The notes below the pieces were generated by a model. That model had not been told where the DNA came from. It did no database searches and saw only the letters and a program-made list of their open reading frames with translations. A stretch of DNA of 13,551 bases from Leucobacter sp. (GTDB lineage Bacteria > Actinomycetota > Actinomycetes > Actinomycetales > Microbacteriaceae). The stretch lies in NCBI GenBank assembly GCA_012510755.1, contig JAAZHL010000215.1, positions 1-13,551 of the forward strand. Reading direction: 5' to 3'. The translations under genes were made by a program, and so were the position numbers. Below, piece after piece: positions 7,470 to 12,943 of the stretch. How positions within the stretch are numbered: position 1 is the stretch's first letter; each line of letters starts with the position of its first letter.

Positions 7470-8267
7470 TTACGCGATGAATCGTTCGCGCAAGGCATCG
7501 ATTGCGGCTGCGTCGATCTGCAGGCCGCGTAAGAAATAGTCTTCGATGCTGCCGTAGGTGCGAGCAACTTGCTCGAGCGAAGTGGCGAGGTAGCTGTCTT
7601 GCACGCTGAATGCTTCGCGCAGCAGGTCGGTGTCGACGCCGCGTGCTGCTGCGCTCTCGAAGAGTGGTTTGAGCGTGGGTAGAAAGTCGGTGTTCGTTTG
7701 CAGGTAGTCGCTGCGAACCGTGCTGTCGTCTGCACCGAGCAGCAAGAGCAGTGCGGCGGCGGCCCACCCCGTGCGGTCTTTGCCGGCGGTGCAGTGGAAA
7801 AGTGCGGCGCCCTCGCGCTCGCCGTCTGCGAGGTCAAGAAACAGGGTGCGATAACTGTGCCTGGCAGAGGGCAGCTCGATGAACTCCCGATACGACTGCT
7901 CAAGCATTTCTTTGACCTTGCCACCCTTCAGCAGTTCGTTGACCAAGAGCGGTTCGTCGCGCAGACGGCCGATCGCATGCGCCACACCACCGGTGCCGTC
8001 GGCAAGCACGTCGAGCCCGACCGCCCGCGCCGTGTCGGGCAGGCGGTCGGGTTGAGCGGCACGTTCGGCCTCGGTACGCAAGTCATAGACGGTGGTGATG
8101 CTGAGTTCGTCTAGCCGACCAAACTCATCGTCTGTGAGGCGAGCGAGGCTTGCTGACCGAAACACCTCGCGTGGGCGAATGTGCCCGCCGCTGACGGGTA
8201 AGCCGCCGAGGTCTCGAAAGTTCGAGGCGCTACGCAGGTGGATACGGCGGTCGACAGAGGTGGGCAT
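7470..8267 (-). CDS. PtpB-like tyrosine-protein phosphatase
   Basis: A 265-residue protein of the bacterial PtpB family (tyrosine / dual-specificity phosphatases, including Mycobacterium tuberculosis PtpB). The phosphate-binding loop HCTAGKDRTG carries nucleophile Cys159 and Arg165. The family-typical N-terminal NFRDLGG lies at residues 16-22, followed by VFRSASLARLTDDEFGRL and VYDLRTEAER. No signal peptide or membrane segment is visible, so it is probably cytoplasmic; PtpB in mycobacteria is exported without a classical signal, and this cannot be judged here. Substrates may be phosphotyrosine or phosphoinositide; the sequence does not tell. ATG 8267 follows AAGGAGA with five bases to the start, a strong ribosome site. 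It is transcribed in the same direction as the surface-protein gene upstream, 59 bases away. Confidence 0.87.
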   Translation of the reverse strand: MPTSVDRRIHLRSASNFRDLGGLPVSGGHIRPREVFRSASLARLTDDEFGRLDELSITTVYDLRTEAERAAQPDRLPDTARAVGLDVLADGTGGVAHAIGRLRDEPLLVNELLKGGKVKEMLEQSYREFIELPSARHSYRTLFLDLADGEREGAALFHCTAGKDRTGWAAAALLLLLGADDSTVRSDYLQTNTDFLPTLKPLFESAAARGVDTDLLREAFSVQDSYLATSLEQVARTYGSIEDYFLRGLQIDAAAIDALRERFIA

Positions 8268-8284
8268 ACAGTCTCCTTGCGGTG

Positions 8285-8306
8285 CCTCAGATGCGGCGTA
8301 CTGAGG
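8285..8306. promoter_or_regulatory. Inverted repeat upstream of the phosphatase gene
   Basis: CCTCAG (8285-8290) and CTGAGG (8301-8306) form a perfect 6-base inverted repeat around a 10-base spacer, 18 bases upstream of the phosphatase start. A second perfect repeat, CTCGAC (8317-8322) / GTCGAG (8331-8336), overlaps the stop of the surface-protein gene. Neither is followed by a T tract on the minus strand, so they are poor intrinsic terminators. They could be an operator or a leader hairpin. Confidence 0.3.
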
Positions 8307-8326
8307 GGTGTATATTCTCGACGCTA

Positions 8327-10672
8327 TCAGGTCGAGATGACCTCATTCGACCGTCGAGCCAGAAATGGCACCGCGGCACCGATCGCGCACGCGAGTCCTG
8401 CCCCGATCAGTAGCCAGGCAAGCTGCAGTGGTGTGGCCCCGCCGTGCGCGCCGGTTTCGGCGAGCACAGCTGGTTCTTGTGGGAGTGAGGGTGTCGGCGG
8501 CGCCGGCGGTGGTTCTTCGGTCACGACGGTGGTCTCGTTCGCGATGCCACATTCGCCACTGCTGATGATGGTGCGTGTGCCGGTGTCGGGGTCGTCATGA
8601 ACTAACGATTCCACCCACCAATAGGTGCCAGCTCGCTCGATGAGCACGTCAGGCGATTGGTACTGCTCGAGTGAGTTCTTCCCTTCACGCACCGCTACCG
8701 TTTCAGTGGTGGTGACGAGATTTTCTGGGAGGCACACTGGTTCGGCTGCGGCATCGAGCTGTTCATAGATCGCGAATGACAGGCTCGTGTGGGCGGGTAC
8801 TTCGCCGTCAACAACCGCAGTGTCAAATATGGGTGTGCCGAGTGTCGCGTGCTGAGTTGCGAGCGTGGTGACGGTGGGTTTCACGAGGCGCACGGTCTCC
8901 GATGCTTGCCCGTACATATCGCAGGTCTCAGCGAGCAGCCCGCGGTGTAGTTCGGGTTGGTCGGCTTCGTTGAGGCACCATTGAAACACGACGTACCCGT
9001 CTCGCAGGGGCATGTGCAGTGGATCTGAGGTGAGTGTGCCAGCGCCAGTGAAGGTGAGCTGCAGCGTGCCGACCACTTCGGCGTCGGCTGGTGCCTGTGC
9101 CGAGAGCTCGGGTTCGTCCGCCTGGAAGTATGCGGTTGCGGTGAGTGTTGCCGGCACCCGACTGCCCTCGTTCTGCAACCAGCCGCCGCCAACCACTGCC
9201 ACGGTCACATCGTCGGTGGTGTGCTGGCCAACGCTCACCTCCGTCGCGGCAACTTGCGTCGTGATTGCAAGATGCGTGGGGTTCACTGACGTTTCTGCGA
9301 CTTGACCGAAACTGTCGGTGTATGCGTAATCGTCTGGCAAGAACGCACGCACGGCCGGGTCAACTTCTGGTTGATCTTCTGCGAGGATCTGCCACACCCA
9401 CGTGTAGAAGCCAGCCTCATCAGGCGTGAACGCACTGTCGACCGTGTACTCGATGTTCGGGCCATCTGCTGCCGACGTCGTCATCATGATGTCGGTCACG
9501 GCGACCGGTGCGTTCGCCGGCACGCTGTCGCTTTCATGCGGCTGCGCAAGAAACGGGCCATAGATGGTTGCCCTCGCAGTGATTGGGGCGTAGTCACCGT
9601 TGGTGTCTCGAAACCAGAAATTGTCGGTGCCGTGAGCATCGGGGCTGGTGGAGAACGTCAAGATGTCTTGGAGCGGTTCGTCTTGGGCAAGGTAGGTTGA
9701 TGCGACACGTGTGCCGACGGTTGGTTGAAATGTTGCGGTGCGGTCGGTCGTGTCGCTTCCCGTGACGGTGAAGTTCATGACCCCTGGTGTGCGCGTTCCG
9801 GGCCCTGCCGTGCGTTGCGCGGCATCACTGTGCAGCCGTACGTCGGCACCATAGGTGGTGCGACCCTCACCAGTGAAACTCGCGGTGGCGCTGATTCGAT
9901 AGTTTGAACCATCGGCAGGTGCGATGCCGAGCACTGGGTATGCGTCGCCGTGCCTTACCCCTGTTCGTGTCGCTGAGCCAGAATCGGCGAACACGCCATT
10001 GGTGAGCGTGACCGTTCCCACAGCATTCGTGGGGCTGGTCGAGACAGTCATGGTGCCTAGGTAATGATTCGAGGAATCGATATCGAACTGCAGTTGCCCT
10101 GTGCCGGTGCCGCCACCCAGATGCGCATTGGCCTCAGTGTCTGCCTTGATTTGCTGGTAGCGGGCGTGAATCTCGGCTGCTCTCGGCCCACCAATGTATT
10201 GCGCGCCGTTGCCAGCGTGGTTGGTTGACGTGAAGTTCCACACGTATGCCGCGACGGCAGCGGCGGTCACATCATCGCTGGTTTGACCGTGCACGGTCAC
10301 TGCGTAGTTGATCTTGCGAAGTTCGGCGCCATTCAGCGCTCGGGTTCCGCCTCCTGCACCGCCACCGCGGGCAGAGATCTCACTCGAGATGCTGCCAGTG
10401 TCACCCCCTGAGCCGACTCCCGAGATGTGCAGGTCGACGCAATAGACATAGGTGCCGTTTGCCGCGATGAAGTTGCCGAGCCACGTGCCGTTTGAACTCC
10501 AGCCAAAGCCGCCAGCGCCCCAGCTACCGGCGGCGTGGGCTGGTGCGGGCGTGTGAGTCATGCTGATTGCAACGGTCACGAGCGTCAGCGTCAACGCAAT
10601 GAGCATTGACAGCAGCCTGTGTGTGGCGCGGGCAGGGAATCTGCCCGAAAGGGAGCTATGGGAGCTATGCAT
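8327..10672 (-). CDS. Sortase-anchored surface protein (LAETG), multi-domain
   Basis: A 781-residue exported protein of unknown ligand. A signal peptide spans residues 1-47: basic Arg/His region, hydrophobic MLIALTLTLVTVAIS, cleavage after AHA. The mature N-terminal domain (about 48-160) has YVYCVDLH with Cys78 and, later, DDVTAAAVAAYVWNF. This spacing resembles surface thioester domains, but the expected Gln before the Trp is absent. Residues about 160-330 are beta-rich. Three related beta modules follow (about 330-460, 455-595, 590-718). Each contains a GxYxWxW-like or GYVVFQW strand near its end, and the last two contain Cys pairs. A Pro-rich spacer (EEPPPAPPTPSLPQEP) leads to LAETG at 737-741, then a membrane helix (about 751-772) and the short tail ARRSNEVIST. 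LAETG fits class E sortases. AAAGG lies upstream of ATG 10672. Probably an adhesin or cell-envelope protein (inference). Confidence 0.85.
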   Translation of the reverse strand: MHSSHSSLSGRFPARATHRLLSMLIALTLTLVTVAISMTHTPAPAHAAGSWGAGGFGWSSNGTWLGNFIAANGTYVYCVDLHISGVGSGGDTGSISSEISARGGGAGGGTRALNGAELRKINYAVTVHGQTSDDVTAAAVAAYVWNFTSTNHAGNGAQYIGGPRAAEIHARYQQIKADTEANAHLGGGTGTGQLQFDIDSSNHYLGTMTVSTSPTNAVGTVTLTNGVFADSGSATRTGVRHGDAYPVLGIAPADGSNYRISATASFTGEGRTTYGADVRLHSDAAQRTAGPGTRTPGVMNFTVTGSDTTDRTATFQPTVGTRVASTYLAQDEPLQDILTFSTSPDAHGTDNFWFRDTNGDYAPITARATIYGPFLAQPHESDSVPANAPVAVTDIMMTTSAADGPNIEYTVDSAFTPDEAGFYTWVWQILAEDQPEVDPAVRAFLPDDYAYTDSFGQVAETSVNPTHLAITTQVAATEVSVGQHTTDDVTVAVVGGGWLQNEGSRVPATLTATAYFQADEPELSAQAPADAEVVGTLQLTFTGAGTLTSDPLHMPLRDGYVVFQWCLNEADQPELHRGLLAETCDMYGQASETVRLVKPTVTTLATQHATLGTPIFDTAVVDGEVPAHTSLSFAIYEQLDAAAEPVCLPENLVTTTETVAVREGKNSLEQYQSPDVLIERAGTYWWVESLVHDDPDTGTRTIISSGECGIANETTVVTEEPPPAPPTPSLPQEPAVLAETGAHGGATPLQLAWLLIGAGLACAIGAAVPFLARRSNEVIST

Positions 10673-10720
10673 GAGAGGCCTTTCTTTGAGTATGAGCGAC
10701 CGAAAAAATCTGGTCGTCTA

Positions 10721-10726
10721 CTTATA
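10721..10726 (-). promoter_or_regulatory. Probable -10 for the surface-protein gene
   Basis: On the minus strand TATAAG (five of six consensus positions) lies about 48 bases before the ATG, giving a leader of roughly 40 bases. I see no convincing -35 hexamer at 16-18 bases. The leader begins with a perfect 5-base inverted repeat, CGACC / GGTCG at 10697-10716, around an A/T-rich loop, and a second small one, CCCGT / ACGGG (10758-10770), lies upstream of the -10. Confidence 0.4.
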
Positions 10727-10790
10727 AAGAAGGGCTGGGGCGCGCACTGAGTCTTTACCCGTGTAACGGGAGAACCCCAGAGCACGCAAA

Positions 10791-10831
10791 AGCTGCCCCC
10801 GTTATTGCGATTTCCAATAACGGGGGCAGCT
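10791..10831 (-). terminator. Strong intrinsic terminator of the DUF2510 gene
   Basis: A perfect 17-base inverted repeat: AGCTGCCCCCGTTATTG (10791-10807), a 7-base loop, and its complement at 10815-10831. On the minus strand it is followed by TTTTGC, and it lies 55 bases past the stop of the DUF2510 gene. It therefore separates that gene from the surface-protein promoter. The plus strand has no T tract after it. The rest of the 213-base gap holds only the surface-protein promoter and leader. Confidence 0.85.
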
Positions 10832-10885
10832 CTGAACGGAAATGTCTGCCGGTCAGCCGGCGCACTCAACTGCTAGGTGTCGTTA

Positions 10886-11677
10886 TTACCAGCTGTCACC
10901 AATCGTTTCTAGTGCCTGTGACCAGGCTGGCGCGTCTGCTGGGCAGAGGTAGCCCACTCCGGTGACAGCGATTTGCATCGCTCCATTGACCGCGCCAATT
11001 CGGCTTGCCTCGTCGAGCCCCTCAGTCATTTGCAGAATCAGCGGTGAAGTCGACGCGTGGGTGCGTACTAGGTATTCGTCAACTCGGTGCTGGTTCAGAA
11101 TGGAGTTCTCACACGCGTCTGCGGCCAGCGCCAGTGAGATTGATTCGTCTTGCTCGTTCCAGGTGAGCCCACGATCGGCATAGCGCTGCTGCATTTCGGC
11201 GATAAATTGCTTTTGGGCTGGCGTGACTGCTTTGAGCATAGATCCATCGAGTGGAAGCTGTTGATCGATGAAGAACTGCTCACGTTCTTCGAAGACTCCG
11301 TCAAAACCGGGGAGTTCGGGCTCGTCGCTGGTCTCTGGCTCGTCGAACGGATCATCGTCTTGCACGATGGCTGGGTCTGGGTTGATCTCAGAAAATTGCC
11401 CCAGTGCAGTGTTCACCGTCCAGGCGCCGAGCGCGATCACGCCGACCAGCACGACCGCTGCGCCGACAGAGAGGCCAACGATGAGCCCGGTGCGCTTCTT
11501 CTTTGGCTGTGCCGGCATCTCCGCTGGCGCTGGCGTCTGCGGCGTAGCCGGGTGATAGTGCTCAGTCCATTGGGTGCCGTCCCACCACCGAGAGCCGCCA
11601 ACCTCGTCGGGGTACCAACCTGCTGGCACGGACGAATTGCCCGGTGCTGTTGTGTTGTCGTTGCTTTCGGTGCTCAT
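10886..11677 (-). CDS. DUF2510 membrane protein
   Basis: A 263-residue protein of unknown function. The N-terminal DUF2510 motif PAGWYPDEVGGSRWWDGTQW lies around residues 18-37, a short Trp-rich module frequent at the cytoplasmic start of actinobacterial membrane proteins. After a Pro-rich linker and the basic stop PKKKR there is one membrane helix (about 63-86, GLIVGLSVGAAVVLVGVIAL). An acidic stretch (DDDPFDEPETSDEPELP) and a C-terminal extracytoplasmic domain of about 130 residues follow. That domain has two Cys, in AADACENSIL and VGYLCPADAPAW, a layout reminiscent of DUF732-type secreted domains; I infer a disulphide. ATG 11677 has GGGGAG six bases upstream; an in-frame start 14 codons earlier lacks a ribosome site. 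It is the last host gene before the integrated element. Confidence 0.8.
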   Translation of the reverse strand: MSTESNDNTTAPGNSSVPAGWYPDEVGGSRWWDGTQWTEHYHPATPQTPAPAEMPAQPKKKRTGLIVGLSVGAAVVLVGVIALGAWTVNTALGQFSEINPDPAIVQDDDPFDEPETSDEPELPGFDGVFEEREQFFIDQQLPLDGSMLKAVTPAQKQFIAEMQQRYADRGLTWNEQDESISLALAADACENSILNQHRVDEYLVRTHASTSPLILQMTEGLDEASRIGAVNGAMQIAVTGVGYLCPADAPAWSQALETIGDSW

Positions 11678-11706
11678 GAGCGCTCCCCACCCTTGCTGTG
11701 TTACTG

Positions 11707-11712
11707 ATCCTA
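11707..11712 (-). promoter_or_regulatory. Possible -10 for the DUF2510 gene
   Basis: TAGGAT on the minus strand fits the actinobacterial TANNNT pattern and lies 29 bases before the ATG, leaving room for the GGGGAG ribosome site. I find no recognisable -35. Confidence 0.3.
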
Positions 11713-11761
11713 GTCTCACGCATGAAGAGCTCTGCCCGGCGTCTTGCGAGCGAGATGGGCG

Positions 11762-11806
11762 AAAACGGCCCCAACCAAGCGATAAACACCCGGTCAGGGC
11801 CGTTTT
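11762..11806 (-). terminator. Intrinsic terminator, probably of the interrupted tRNA gene
   Basis: AAAACGGCCC (11762-11771) pairs perfectly with GGGCCGTTTT (11797-11806) around a 25-base loop. T-rich runs follow on both strands, longest on the plus strand (six T), so it may work both ways. It begins nine bases beyond the 3' end of the tRNA fragment, in the right orientation to have terminated that tRNA. It also insulates the DUF2510 promoter from the prophage. Confidence 0.65.
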
Positions 11807-11814
11807 TTGTAGAG

Positions 11815-11849
11815 TGCCCCCGGAGGGATTCGAACCCCCGACCTACGGT
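11815..11849 (-). pseudogene. tRNA 3' fragment marking the attachment site (attL/attR)
   Basis: Read on the minus strand, this is the 3' half of a tRNA: anticodon-stem strand ACCGT, canonical variable loop AGGTC, T arm GGGGG-TTCGAAT-CCCTC (one G-U pair), acceptor strand CGGGGGC and discriminator A, with no encoded CCA. Upstream (higher coordinates) there is no anticodon loop, D arm or GCCCCCG acceptor strand; an HTH repressor gene occupies the space. This is the usual scar of integration into a tRNA 3' end: the complete tRNA should lie at the far end of the element. The amino acid identity cannot be read because the anticodon is missing. A GCCCCCG acceptor with A73 would suit an Arg tRNA, but that is a guess. 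Confidence 0.85.
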
Positions 11850-12127
11850 ACCAACGTTCGGTGATTCGAGGGCTTTCTGGGTGACGATCCCTTAAAGAGG
11901 TCGCCAGGCTCGATGTCGAAATAATCAGCGACGAGGGCAATTTCGCCTGCCGTGAACTCGGTCTCGTTATTGAGTCGGCGACTCCCCGCCATTTTGCTAA
12001 GGCCGAGGATTTCAGCTAGCGCGCCTTGCGGCAAGCCAGCATAGGCAAGCTGCGCTCGAACGTTTGCGGCAACGATGTTGCTGGCACCCGTCTCGCGGGA
12101 TTTGTGAATCTGGACTGCGTTTCTCAT
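11843..12127 (-). CDS. Phage immunity repressor, HTH type, running into the att site
   Basis: A 94-residue DNA-binding protein. The HTH core spans about residues 22-78. It contains LPQGALAEILGLSKMAGSRR, with the recognition helix around SKMAGSRRL, and EIALVADYFDIEPGDLF, the pattern of small XRE-like phage repressors. It ends in a short tail (KGSSPRKPSNHRTLVP). The final codons GTA-CCG and the TAG stop (11843-11845) lie inside the tRNA-derived sequence, so the gene end is formed at the attachment site. The frame is open upstream to 12292, but that part overlaps the control region and the divergent gene, so I chose ATG 12127. It lacks a ribosome site; a TACTCT -10 seven bases upstream suggests a leaderless message. 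It is a paralogue of the divergent Cro-like protein. The likely role is to keep lytic promoters shut. Confidence 0.8.
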   Translation of the reverse strand: MRNAVQIHKSRETGASNIVAANVRAQLAYAGLPQGALAEILGLSKMAGSRRLNNETEFTAGEIALVADYFDIEPGDLFKGSSPRKPSNHRTLVP

Positions 12128-12258
12128 ACATACAGAGTACCTTATTTCGACACAAAAGTAACGCCCTTGTTTACAAAGTGCTTGCGGAGAGTTACCAAGA
12201 CACGCCGAGCGTCGGTGATTGACTTGAAATCGTAACTCGTTCGTGTACGGTGTAACGC
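12128..12258. promoter_or_regulatory. Divergent repressor/cro control region with four operator-like repeats
   Basis: This 131-base gap holds four copies of GTAAC(G/T)C: 12158-12164 (+), 12189-12195 (minus), 12232-12238 (+) and 12252-12258 (+). The rightward promoter is TTGAAA (12224-12229), a 16-base spacer, and TACGGT (12246-12251). One repeat sits in its spacer and another between the -10 and the ATG, where bound repressor would block transcription. The first repeat lies 31-37 bases before the repressor ATG, at the expected -35 of a leaderless leftward promoter whose -10 may be TACTCT (minus, 12134-12139). I infer that these are operators for one or both paralogous regulators. Confidence 0.6.
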
Positions 12259-12480
12259 ATGGCGATAAAAACAAACGGCGATGTGGCGGCAAAGGTTCGC
12301 GGCACCCTCGCTGAAAGGCGACTCAAGCAGGCCGATGTAGCCAGCGAGGTCAAGCTTTCTCGGATGGCAGTTCACCGCAGACTTAGCGGGGAGACACCGT
12401 TCACCCCCCAGGAGCTGATCGCAGTCGCAGAGCTATGCGATGTGCCGGTGTCAACGTTCTTTGGGGAGGTGGCAGCATGA
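12259..12480 (+). CDS. Cro-like HTH regulator
   Basis: A 73-residue protein that is almost entirely one HTH domain: KVRGTLAERRLKQADVASEV, recognition helix around LSRMAVHRRL, then TPQELIAVAELCDVPVSTFF. Over 57 aligned residues about 23 are identical to the neighbouring repressor, including the S-[KR]-M-A-x-x-R-R-L recognition segment, so the two probably share an operator motif. Divergent placement opposite the repressor and its position as the first rightward gene make a Cro-like role likely. ATG 12259 has no Shine-Dalgarno sequence and follows a good -10 by seven bases, indicating a leaderless message. The C-terminus is EVAA; an Ala-Ala end resembles ssrA-type tags read by ClpXP (inference). 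The stop overlaps the next ORF (ATGA). Confidence 0.8.
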   Translation: MAIKTNGDVAAKVRGTLAERRLKQADVASEVKLSRMAVHRRLSGETPFTPQELIAVAELCDVPVSTFFGEVAA

Positions 12481-12932
12481 GTGCCAACTTTAACCTTGAC
12501 CCGTTCATTCGCAAGATCGCATGCCACGAGGCCGAGAAAGCAGTCAAGGAAGCATTCGCTTCAATATCGCGCACGCACCTACTCTCGGGCTTCGGACTCC
12601 AAAGCATCGAGCCTGGCGTCGAGAGCCCGGATTGCGCGAGCGAGCGCGGCGGGGATGTCAATCGTAAGCGCGGCGATCTTATCGGAAAGCTCACCGTCGA
12701 GTTTGGATGCAACGGAGTCGATTTCCTCGTTGAGGGCGTTGGTGATTTCGCTCATTGTTCTTCTCCTGACGTAGCGGAGTCAGAGGCGGCTACCTCTGAT
12801 GCTCCTGCTTTGACCGTACAGGAGGGCGCCGACATTGCTCCTGGTGTTGGTGTGGCGGGGGCCGGTTTGGGGCCGGTCACCGCCGATTCTTCAGAAAAGA
12901 AAAGCCCCGGCGGCAACCGGGGTTCTAAGTAG
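12477..12932 (+). CDS. Hypothetical phage early protein, coupled to cro
   Basis: A 151-residue ORF with no recognised family. ATG 12477 overlaps the cro stop (ATGA) and has GGGGAGG nearby, so initiation is well supported. The first roughly 33 residues (SANFNLDPFIRKIACHEAEK and on, ending near FASISRT) look like a genuine amphipathic helical segment. Beyond that the product turns Gly/Val/Asp/Cys-rich and then becomes a low-complexity Ala/Gly/Pro tail that runs straight through a hairpin into GGNRGSK. The middle part is exactly codon-aligned and antisense to a second plausible gene (12579-12755, minus). In GC-rich DNA such a shadow stays open easily. The true product may therefore be shorter, for instance if a frameshift exists, or both strands may be coding. 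The start is more secure than the end. Confidence 0.45.
   Translation: MSANFNLDPFIRKIACHEAEKAVKEAFASISRTHLLSGFGLQSIEPGVESPDCASERGGDVNRKRGDLIGKLTVEFGCNGVDFLVEGVGDFAHCSSPDVAESEAATSDAPALTVQEGADIAPGVGVAGAGLGPVTADSSEKKSPGGNRGSK
12579..12755 (-). CDS. Small antisense ORF, possible coiled-coil peptide (58 aa)
   Basis: A 58-residue frame lies opposite the hypothetical early gene. It starts at ATG 12755 with an excellent AGGAGA seven bases upstream and stops at TAG 12579-12581. The product begins MSEITNALNEEIDSVASKLD and ends RALDARLDALESEARE. It is rich in Ala, Leu, Glu, Asp and Ile, contains no Cys, and shows hydrophobic residues at heptad-like spacing, so a helical or coiled-coil peptide is likely. 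By my count about 41 of 58 codons end in G or C, as in host genes, slightly more than in the opposing frame over the same stretch. Transcription would run against cro. No promoter is obvious. A 7-base hairpin, TCAGAGG / CCTCTGA (12780-12799), lies just upstream. It is either a real small gene or a fortuitous frame with a lucky ribosome site. Confidence 0.4.
   Translation of the reverse strand: MSEITNALNEEIDSVASKLDGELSDKIAALTIDIPAALARAIRALDARLDALESEARE
12903..12924 (-). terminator. Hairpin with minus-strand T tract
   Basis: AGCCCCGG (12903-12910) pairs with CCGGGGTT (12917-12924, one G-T pair) around CGGCAA. On the minus strand it is followed by TTTTCTTTTCT (12893-12903), a good terminator tail; on the plus strand only TTCT follows. 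It would stop leftward transcription entering from the prophage, or act weakly rightward before the antirepressor. It also lies inside the 3' end of the hypothetical early ORF, which adds doubt about that ORF's end. Confidence 0.45.
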
Positions 12933-12943
12933 ACAGGATAGAA

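Noticed and set aside
11815..11860. Reading the scar as a tRNA-Thr with GGT anticodon (loop TTGGTAC, minus strand 11854-11848).
   Set aside because: It leaves a three-base variable loop and two mismatches in the anticodon stem. Using the canonical AGGTC variable loop puts the anticodon loop outside the tRNA-like sequence, so identity cannot be assigned.
12128..12292. N-terminal extension of the repressor up to 12292.
   Set aside because: It would read through the operator region and into the divergent cro gene. ATG 12127 begins just before the conserved HTH domain.
12401..12712. Minus-strand frame of about 103 codons opposite the Cro-like and early genes.
   Set aside because: Ser/Pro/Arg-rich shadow composition, no ribosome site; the neighbouring 58-codon minus frame is the better candidate.
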